From Pseudotabrizicola sp. (GTDB lineage: Bacteria; Pseudomonadota; Alphaproteobacteria; Rhodobacterales; Rhodobacteraceae), in assembly GCF_030684215.1 (NCBI RefSeq), contig NZ_JAUXOV010000070.1, positions 124,001 through 188,000 of the forward strand: 64,000 bases of DNA, in the 5' to 3' direction. Below the pieces are notes generated by a model. The model was not told where the DNA came from and searched no databases. It saw nothing but the letters and a program-made list of their open reading frames with translations. Position numbers and translations under genes: made by a program. Below are positions 58,536 to 64,000 of the stretch, in pieces; positions within the stretch are counted from its first letter, which is position 1; each line of letters begins with the position of its first letter.

Positions 58536-59198
58536 GTGTTGAAACGTGTTCAGACAGTTCCGGGGTTGGGGGCGGCGGCGTTGGTTGGCCTTGCCCTCTT
58601 TTTGTGGCCCTGCGGTGCTCAGGCGCAATCCGCCGCCGATCCAGTGCCCACTTTTCTGACAGCCATTCGACTGAGCACCACGGCGACGCGGTTTGACCGC
58701 TCTGACGTGGTTCTTGATCGCTGCGTCATTCGGCATCTCAAATCCGACAGCGCGATCTGCGCGCGCGGTCTTCCACACTCTTTGTGGCAATATGAAACGG
58801 TCGTTGAGCTGCGGTCGCTGGCCGGGGCGACCGTTTCGGACGGGCCAGCGATTCGGGATGGCGCTTATCAGGCGGATCGGCTGATCATTGGCCTTGCCCC
58901 TGCAGTTCAGGAAATGCTTTTGCGCGCATCGGCAAATTACATGGATCTTTTTGCAACGTCACAGAATGGCGTTTTGCGTGATCTGCCTTGGCAAAGTCCC
59001 GCTGCGCGTGAGGCTGGGTTTGAGTCGTTTCTGGAAGGGCAGGTGCGTGATGCCGCCCCGATGTACACGGTGGCAACCGCCTGCGATGGAACCCGCTGGC
59101 TTACCCTGCCCAATCGTGACGCTGTGATCTTGCACCATCCTATGCCGCCGGGGGCTGCGCTGTCGGCCCTGCGCTACGCTTTGCACCAGTGTCGTTGA
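58536..59198 (+). CDS. Exported protein of unknown function
   Basis: GTG 58536 (GGAG 5 nt upstream) gives 220 residues. Signal peptide GLGAAALVGLALFLWPCGAQA, likely cut after AQA (about 30). The mature part contains CVIRHLKSDSAICARGLPHSLWQYETVVELRSL with paired cysteines and a C-terminal ACDGTRWLTLPNRDAVILHHPMPP. I do not recognise the family. It is divergent from the DMT transporter and convergent with leuB, with a perfect 30-bp palindrome between. Confidence 0.65.
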   Translation: MLKRVQTVPGLGAAALVGLALFLWPCGAQAQSAADPVPTFLTAIRLSTTATRFDRSDVVLDRCVIRHLKSDSAICARGLPHSLWQYETVVELRSLAGATVSDGPAIRDGAYQADRLIIGLAPAVQEMLLRASANYMDLFATSQNGVLRDLPWQSPAAREAGFESFLEGQVRDAAPMYTVATACDGTRWLTLPNRDAVILHHPMPPGAALSALRYALHQCR

Positions 59199-59215
59199 CC
59201 TGTACGGCCAACGAG

Positions 59216-59245
59216 CAAGGCCCGCACCAATTGGTGCGGGCCTTG
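59216..59245. terminator. Bidirectional terminator-like 30-bp palindrome
   Basis: CAAGGCCCGCACCAA paired with TTGGTGCGGGCCTTG (59216-59245), a perfect palindrome between the convergent gene at 58536-59198 and leuB. It can end transcripts in both directions, although the T-run after it is short. Confidence 0.7.
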
Positions 59246-59267
59246 TTCATCAACCATTGGGCAGTGC

Positions 59268-60374
59268 TTACAGGCTGGCGTCCAGCGCCGCGATGATGGC
59301 ATCGCCCATCTGGGTGGTGGTGATCGGTGTGCCGCCGTCCGGACCCATCAGATCGGCGGTGCGCAGCCCGTCGGCCAGCACCTTCTCGACAGCCTTTTCG
59401 ATGCGGGCCGCATCTTCGCCCATGTCGAAGGAATAGCGCAGCGCCATAGCGAACGACAGGATACAGGCGATGGGGTTGGCTTTGCCCGTGCCCGCGATAT
59501 CGGGGGCAGAGCCGTGGACGGGTTCATACAGTGCTTTGGGCCGGCCGTTGGCCATTGGCGCACCAAGGCTGGCCGAGGGCAGCATGCCCAAGCTGCCGGT
59601 CAGCATCGCGGCGCAATCTGAAAGCACATCGCCAAACAGGTTGTCGGTGACGATCACATCAAACTGCTTGGGCCAGCGCACCAGCTGCATTGCGCCATTG
59701 TCGGCATACATATGCGACAGCGCCACATCGGGATATTCCTTGTCATGGATTTCCTGCACCACTTCGCGCCACAGGATGCCGGATTCCATGACATTGGCCT
59801 TCTCCATCGAGCAGACCTTGTTGGCACGCTTGCGGGCCAGTTCAAAAGCCGACCGCGCCACACGGGCGATTTCGCTTTCGGTATAGCGCTGGGTGTTTAT
59901 GCCCACCCGCTCATTGCCCTCTACGAAAATGCCGCGCGGCTCGCCGAAATAGACGCCGGAGGTCAGTTCGCGCACGATCACGATATCCAGCCCGGCCACG
60001 ACGTCTTTTTTCAGCGACGAGAAGTCGGCCAAAGCGTCAAAGCACTGTGCCGGGCGCAGGTTGGAAAACAGGTCCATTTCCTTGCGAAGACGCAGCAGGC
60101 CGCGTTCGGGCTTTACGCTGAAATCGAGGTTGTCATATTGCGGACCACCCACGGCACCCAACAGCACGGCATCGACCTCTTGCGCCTTTGCCATGGTGTC
60201 ATCATGCAGTGGCACGCCATGCTTGTCATAGGCGCAGCCGCCGACCAGATCTTCGGTTACATCAAAGGTGACGCTGCGCTTGGCGCCCATCCAGCCGATG
60301 ATTTTCTTCACTTCGGCCATGACTTCAGGGCCGATGCCGTCACCGGCGAGGATAAGAAGGGAAGGGTTGGCCAT
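59268..60374 (-). CDS. leuB: 3-isopropylmalate dehydrogenase
   Basis: The leucine-pathway oxidative decarboxylase, 368 residues from ATG 60374. [56 protein letters not shown], the metal/substrate block [30 protein letters not shown] and [27 protein letters not shown] are all typical. Length matches. Located about 2.1 kb after leuD on the same strand, separated by two other genes. Confidence 0.95.
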   Translation of the reverse strand: MANPSLLILAGDGIGPEVMAEVKKIIGWMGAKRSVTFDVTEDLVGGCAYDKHGVPLHDDTMAKAQEVDAVLLGAVGGPQYDNLDFSVKPERGLLRLRKEMDLFSNLRPAQCFDALADFSSLKKDVVAGLDIVIVRELTSGVYFGEPRGIFVEGNERVGINTQRYTESEIARVARSAFELARKRANKVCSMEKANVMESGILWREVVQEIHDKEYPDVALSHMYADNGAMQLVRWPKQFDVIVTDNLFGDVLSDCAAMLTGSLGMLPSASLGAPMANGRPKALYEPVHGSAPDIAGTGKANPIACILSFAMALRYSFDMGEDAARIEKAVEKVLADGLRTADLMGPDGGTPITTTQMGDAIIAALDASL

Positions 60375-60457
60375 CACAAAGGCTCCTGTCTTGGGGTTGG
60401 CTGCGGGGTAGCCAATGGGCCGCACAGGGTCAAGCGGTCCTTGGGGAAAGCGGGGGG

Positions 60458-61525
60458 TCAGGGTGTGATTTCTACCCAAATCGGGTGATGCCGTGCGCCT
60501 TCTGGCGTGGGGGCGTGGCCTGAAGCGGTGACCGCGATCCCGGCCGAGGGCAGGATATAGCTGACCCGCAGCGACCCGAGCGTGCCACCGTAGTCTACCG
60601 TGTCGCCCATAAGCACATCTTGCAGCCGGGGGTCCGCCAGCAAGGCGCGGATTGCGGCCGGGTTGCCATTGCCTTTTGCGGGGTCCACATTGGCCTGTCC
60701 CAGCAGCACAAACGGCGGCTGTGGGGTTTGCGGGCTGTTCAGCAAATGCAACCAGAACGCGGCCTCGTCATGGTTGCGCCTTGTGTTGCGCAGGTCGGGC
60801 CCGTCAAAGGCGGGCGGGGTGGCATGCCATGTCAGAAGATGCAGGTGGCGCCCATCCGGCAGCACAACGGCGGTATCGTGATGGCCGGTCGAAGACAGCC
60901 GCAACATATCTGCTGCACCATCGGGCAAGGGCGGCACATCAGCCCCCGGCAGATCGCGCCACAGCAACCCCGAATGATCGGCACCTGCGCCCGCATCAAG
61001 CGGCAGCCGCGACAGCACCACCATGCCGCCTTCGCCTGGAAACCGGCCATAGGCGATGGCGTCACGCGGCTCAAAGCTGCGTCCGTTGCCATCAAGGTCA
61101 AATCCGCTGGGAATGCCGGTATTGGGGCGCAGTGCGGCAAGATGAGGATAGGGTAGCGGCAAGGCCGAGTTCAGCGCCGCCAGCGCCAACCCGCCTGCAT
61201 CATAGTCAAACCCCGAAAGCACCAGCAGATCGGCGTTCAGGGCCGCAATCGCGGCTGTTGCCGTAGTCAGGTCAGTAGACTTTCCCGCCACCAGATCGCG
61301 CAAAAGCAAGCCCGGCCCGGCCCGGTTCAGATCGGTGTTCCAATAGGCAACCCGAAGCGTCTCGGCTTGTGCCGCTGCGCTCAGCGCAATCAGAAGGCCC
61401 GCGAGGCCCGCGCCATAGCAATTTCGTCCCTTGCGCCCTGAATGCGGCGGATCTGGCGGATCATGTCGGCAATTCGGCCCATGGCGATGCCGCGCATGAA
61501 CAAGCTTGCAGGAAGAAAGGCCCAT
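60458..61525 (-). CDS. Endonuclease/exonuclease/phosphatase-fold exported protein (start uncertain)
   Basis: The reading frame gives 355 residues. A signal peptide [17 protein letters not shown] lies at residues 38-54, then [24 protein letters not shown], typical of the EEP fold. Later blocks: [51 protein letters not shown] and the ending [12 protein letters not shown]. The catalytic GDxN Asp appears as Gln (GQAN). No usable start codon sits just before the signal peptide; the only ATG is at 61525, which overlaps the upstream gene by 136 nt. Start is therefore uncertain. Confidence 0.6.
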   Translation of the reverse strand: MGLSSCKLVHARHRHGPNCRHDPPDPPHSGRKGRNCYGAGLAGLLIALSAAAQAETLRVAYWNTDLNRAGPGLLLRDLVAGKSTDLTTATAAIAALNADLLVLSGFDYDAGGLALAALNSALPLPYPHLAALRPNTGIPSGFDLDGNGRSFEPRDAIAYGRFPGEGGMVVLSRLPLDAGAGADHSGLLWRDLPGADVPPLPDGAADMLRLSSTGHHDTAVVLPDGRHLHLLTWHATPPAFDGPDLRNTRRNHDEAAFWLHLLNSPQTPQPPFVLLGQANVDPAKGNGNPAAIRALLADPRLQDVLMGDTVDYGGTLGSLRVSYILPSAGIAVTASGHAPTPEGARHHPIWVEITP

Positions 61526-62253
61526 GCTGTCATTGTCCAGATCAAGGTTTGCGAGGCTGTCATGCTGTCCGGGTTGACGCCAGTTGACGACAGGCTGACA
61601 ACAAAGGGAATGATGAATGGTAACAAAAAGCCAAGGGCGATGTTGATGCGCGCGTCACGCTCCAGCCGTTCAACCATGTCCCCGGCGGTCGGATCAAACG
61701 TGGGCAGATTGACCCAGACGTTGAACACCCGGTTCCGCATCGGCCAGCTTCCGGCCTTGAGCATCACGACAAATACGCTCAACGATATCAGCGAAGTGAT
61801 ATAGGCAAGCCCTGCGGCATCCCGAACCGCCTGCACCTGTTCGATGGTTGCGGTTTCGGCCAGCATCAGCTTGGCCAAGCGCACGGGTGAATAGGGGAAA
61901 TCCATGGAGCGTCCGACAAGATGGCCTATCGCTTGCACCAGATCGGTCAGGCTGGTGGATTGCGCCCGGCCACTTTCCATCACCGAAAGACAAAAGACGG
62001 TGAAAAACAGCATGCCCAAGCGCACGCGGTTGAATGGTGGGGCATCGCGGAATTCGATCAGGCTGGGCGCTTCGGCATTGTATTCAACAAAGGTCAACAG
62101 CCCGGCAAACAGCGCGACCAGCGCGGCCATCTGTTTGGCATCGCTGGAGACATCCGACAAAAGGACAGAGGGCGTAACCACCACAGCCATGACCAGCATA
62201 GCTCTTATGAAAGCCCCCGAGAAACGCGAGACCACTGCTTTTCTACCTTCCAT
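61390..62253 (-). CDS. Membrane protein of unknown function
   Basis: From ATG 62253 (MEGRKAVVSRFSGAF) there are 287 residues; a longer in-frame start exists at 62430 but its sequence looks non-coding. At least five hydrophobic segments: FIRAMLVMAVVVTPSVLLSD, QMAALVALFAGLLTFVEYNA, LGMLFFTVFCLSVME, LAYITSLISLSVFVVML, IALGFLLPFIIPFVVSLS. The C-terminus is charged. Family unrecognised. It overlaps the EEP gene frame and is 84 nt... upstream of the leuD terminator; probably an operon with the EEP gene. Confidence 0.65.
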   Translation of the reverse strand: MEGRKAVVSRFSGAFIRAMLVMAVVVTPSVLLSDVSSDAKQMAALVALFAGLLTFVEYNAEAPSLIEFRDAPPFNRVRLGMLFFTVFCLSVMESGRAQSTSLTDLVQAIGHLVGRSMDFPYSPVRLAKLMLAETATIEQVQAVRDAAGLAYITSLISLSVFVVMLKAGSWPMRNRVFNVWVNLPTFDPTAGDMVERLERDARINIALGFLLPFIIPFVVSLSSTGVNPDSMTASQTLIWTMTAWAFLPASLFMRGIAMGRIADMIRQIRRIQGARDEIAMARASRAF

Positions 62254-62442
62254 CCGGTCGGTCCCGATACTGTGCCGGGCCCTTGTTCCGAAGATCTCCC
62301 ACCATTTGTGGCGGGTTGCCTCAATCTTGCCCAATTTGTGCCTTCTTTCGCTTCGGCCCGCAATCGCCTGATATGGTTTGATTAAATATTGTGGCACATT
62401 CACGGTGAATGTGTCGCCAGATTGCATCAAGAAAGAGGAAAC

Positions 62443-62467
62443 AAAAAGGCCGCCCTGTGGGGCGGCC
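62443..62467 (-). terminator. Terminator after leuD (minus strand)
   Basis: GGCCGCCC (62448-62455), loop TGTG, GGGCGGCC (62460-62467). On the minus strand it is followed by TTTTT (complement of AAAAA at 62443-62447), 25 nt after the leuD stop. Confidence 0.75.
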
Positions 62468-62491
62468 CAAGATGTTGTGGTTCAACGCGTG

Positions 62492-63097
62492 TCAGGCCCA
62501 AGGGCGCAGGGTGGCGGCGGTTGCTTCATAGCTGTCGATGGCGGCGGCCTTTTCGAGAGTGAGGCCGATATCGTCCAATCCGTTCAGCAAACAGTGCTTG
62601 CGGTGGCTGTCCACGTCAAAGCCAAAGCTCTGTCCGTCCGATGTGGTGACCGTCTGCGCTTCCAGATCGATGGTCACGCGGGCGTTTGCCCCTTTGCGTG
62701 CATCGGCCATCAGCACATCGACAACATCCTGCGGCATCACGATCGGCAGAATGCCGTTCTTGAAGCAGTTGTTGTAGAAGATGTCGGCAAAGCTGGTGGC
62801 GATCACGCAGCGGATGCCGAAGTCGAGCAAGGCCCATGGCGCATGTTCGCGCGACGATCCGCAGCCGAAGTTATCGCCTGCGATGATGATCTCGGACTGG
62901 CGATAGGCGGGCTGGTTCAGCACGAAGTCAGGAATTTCCTGCCCGTCTTGCGTGAAGCGCATTTCGTCAAACAGGTTCTTGCCAAGGCCGGATCGCTGAA
63001 TGGTCTTCAGGAACTGCTTGGGAATGATCATGTCGGTGTCGATGTTGACCAGCGGCATGGGGGCCGCAATGCCGGTCAGGGTGGTGAATTTGTCCAT
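62492..63097 (-). CDS. leuD: 3-isopropylmalate dehydratase small subunit
   Basis: 201-residue small subunit of isopropylmalate isomerase. [93 protein letters not shown] is the typical swivel domain, and the ending matches. Works with LeuC, encoded upstream (88 nt gap that includes a dispersed repeat). Confidence 0.95.
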   Translation of the reverse strand: MDKFTTLTGIAAPMPLVNIDTDMIIPKQFLKTIQRSGLGKNLFDEMRFTQDGQEIPDFVLNQPAYRQSEIIIAGDNFGCGSSREHAPWALLDFGIRCVIATSFADIFYNNCFKNGILPIVMPQDVVDVLMADARKGANARVTIDLEAQTVTTSDGQSFGFDVDSHRKHCLLNGLDDIGLTLEKAAAIDSYEATAATLRPWA

Positions 63098-63133
63098 GGG
63101 ATGCCTCTGGTGATCTGCCGGTGGTCCGGGCGG

Positions 63134-63185
63134 AGAGCCCCGGGGCTCTGCCCCGGACCCCGGGATATTTGGGAACAGGAAATGA
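63134..63185 (+). repeat. Intergenic REP-like repeat, class B copy 2
   Basis: Palindrome AGAGCCCCGGGGCTCT (63134-63149) and CCCCGG lead to GGATATTTGGGAACAGG, AAATGA (63163-63185), matching the tail at 2055-2078. It abuts the leuC stop (complement TCA at 63186) and separates leuC from leuD within the operon. Confidence 0.6.
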
Positions 63186-64000
63186 TCAGACAGCTTCGGT
63201 CATCAACTCGCGCACATCGGTCAGGTGGCCGGTCAACGCTGCCGCCGCTGCCATCGCGGGCGACATCAGATGCGTGCGACCGCCACGGCCCTGACGGCCC
63301 TCAAAGTTGCGGTTGCTGGTCGCGGCACAGCGTTCACCCGGCGCCAGTTGGTCGGGGTTCATCGCAAGGCACATTGAGCAGCCTGCCAGACGCCATTCAA
63401 ACCCTGCGTCGATGAAGATCTGGGCCAGACCTTCTTCTTCCGCCTGCGCCCTCACAAGGCCCGAGCCGGGGACGACCATCGCGCGGATGCCGTCTTTCTT
63501 CTTCTTGCCTTTCAGGATGGCGGCCGCCGCCCGCAGATCTTCGATCCGGCCATTGGTGCATGACCCGATGAAAACCGTGTCGATCTTGATATCGGTCAGG
63601 TTCATGCCCGGAGTCAGGCCCATATAGTCAAGGCTGCGCTGCGCCGCCTCGACCTTGCCGCCGGTGAAGTCGCTGGCCGCAGGCACGGTGCCGGTGATCG
63701 ACAGCACGTCTTCGGGGCTGGTGCCCCAGGTCACGACGGGAGCGATATCTTCGCCCCTGAGGGTCACCACTTTGTCCCAATGCGCGCCGTCATCAGAGAA
63801 CAGGGTTTTCCAGTAGGCGACGGCCGCTTCCCATTTTGCGCCCTTTGGCGCATGCGGGCGGCCCATGCAGTATGCGAATGTCTTTTCGTCTGGCGCGATC
63901 AGACCGGCACGTGCGCCGCCCTCAATCGCCATGTTGCAGACGGTCATCCGGCCTTCCATCGACAGTTCGCGAATGGCTTGCCCGCAATATTCGATGACAT
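63186..64000 (-). CDS. leuC: 3-isopropylmalate dehydratase large subunit, partial
   Basis: C-terminal part of LeuC; the gene continues beyond 64000, so the start is not in the window. Aconitase-type cluster cysteines: [16 protein letters not shown] (first) and [15 protein letters not shown] (second and third). [31 protein letters not shown] is the usual C-terminus. It forms isopropylmalate isomerase with LeuD downstream; the 88-nt gap to leuD holds a dispersed repeat. Confidence 0.95.
   Translation of the reverse strand, partial: VIEYCGQAIRELSMEGRMTVCNMAIEGGARAGLIAPDEKTFAYCMGRPHAPKGAKWEAAVAYWKTLFSDDGAHWDKVVTLRGEDIAPVVTWGTSPEDVLSITGTVPAASDFTGGKVEAAQRSLDYMGLTPGMNLTDIKIDTVFIGSCTNGRIEDLRAAAAILKGKKKKDGIRAMVVPGSGLVRAQAEEEGLAQIFIDAGFEWRLAGCSMCLAMNPDQLAPGERCAATSNRNFEGRQGRGGRTHLMSPAMAAAAALTGHLTDVRELMTEAV

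Overview
The window is 64 kb of a high-GC alphaproteobacterial chromosome, almost certainly Rhodobacteraceae (Rhodobacter/Roseobacter group). This rests on gene families typical of that group: DUF6478, DUF6173, a short aa3-oxidase subunit IV, COQ9, an ETF:ubiquinone oxidoreductase, the pgsA-moaD-moaE string and a two-gene phaA-phaB PHB pathway. Genes are dense, often overlap by 1-11 nt, and sit in short operons on both strands.

Layout. 0-6.8 kb (+): secreted/DUF6478 proteins, an AEC transporter, S-formylglutathione hydrolase with small hydrolase genes and an ornithine-cyclodeaminase-like gene, then a hairpin repeat and lolA. 6.8-8.4 kb (-): lytic transglycosylase lipoprotein and a second AEC transporter. 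8.5-17.3 kb (+): hspQ, an RsbV/RsbW-type partner-switch pair, gamma-glutamyltransferase, free-Met-sulfoxide reductase, homocysteine methyltransferase, a pseudouridine synthase, pgsA-moaD-moaE and rnr. 17.3-22.7 kb: rpoN(-), a fused flavoprotein-SelD(+) facing mnmH(-), and tag(-). 22.8-25.8 kb (+): an EAL phosphodiesterase and phaA-phaB. 26-34 kb: transporter, small DUF proteins, trmN6, polyprenyl synthase, ispE with a TPR lipoprotein-like partner, and ETF-QO. 34-51 kb: greA, tsaC, acyl-CoA dehydrogenase, MBL-fold hydrolase, azlCD, mscL, ald with its divergent Lrp regulator, an MCP, rpsU, coq9, quinone oxidoreductase and a KefB-like antiporter. 57.4-64 kb: DMT exporter, leuB, leuD and the 5' truncated leuC.

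The main accessory element is a compact island of about 6.2 kb (51098-57304) inserted at the 3' end of tRNA-Pro(CGG). Its ends are a 24-bp perfect direct repeat of the tRNA 3' end. It carries a tyrosine integrase flanked by repeated TACCATACA arm-like sites, a serine recombinase, an m5C DNA methyltransferase, and, divergent from it, a 77-residue C-protein-like regulator overlapping a 557-codon gene of unknown family. The M<-|->C-R order, the C/R overlap and a canonical controller operator (GACTTATAGTC plus a second half) between M and C make this a C-protein-controlled type II restriction-modification system. The 557-residue protein is the candidate restriction enzyme, with no nuclease motif I can recognise. 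It is visibly AT-richer than the flanks.

Other points of interest are a selenophosphate/selenouridine pair without SelA/SelB in view, several families of intergenic hairpin repeats, long inverted repeats around phaA/phaB, a terminator-like hairpin in the greA leader, and an exonuclease/phosphatase-family gene whose start codon is hard to place. All functional calls come from reading motifs by eye; no database search was done.
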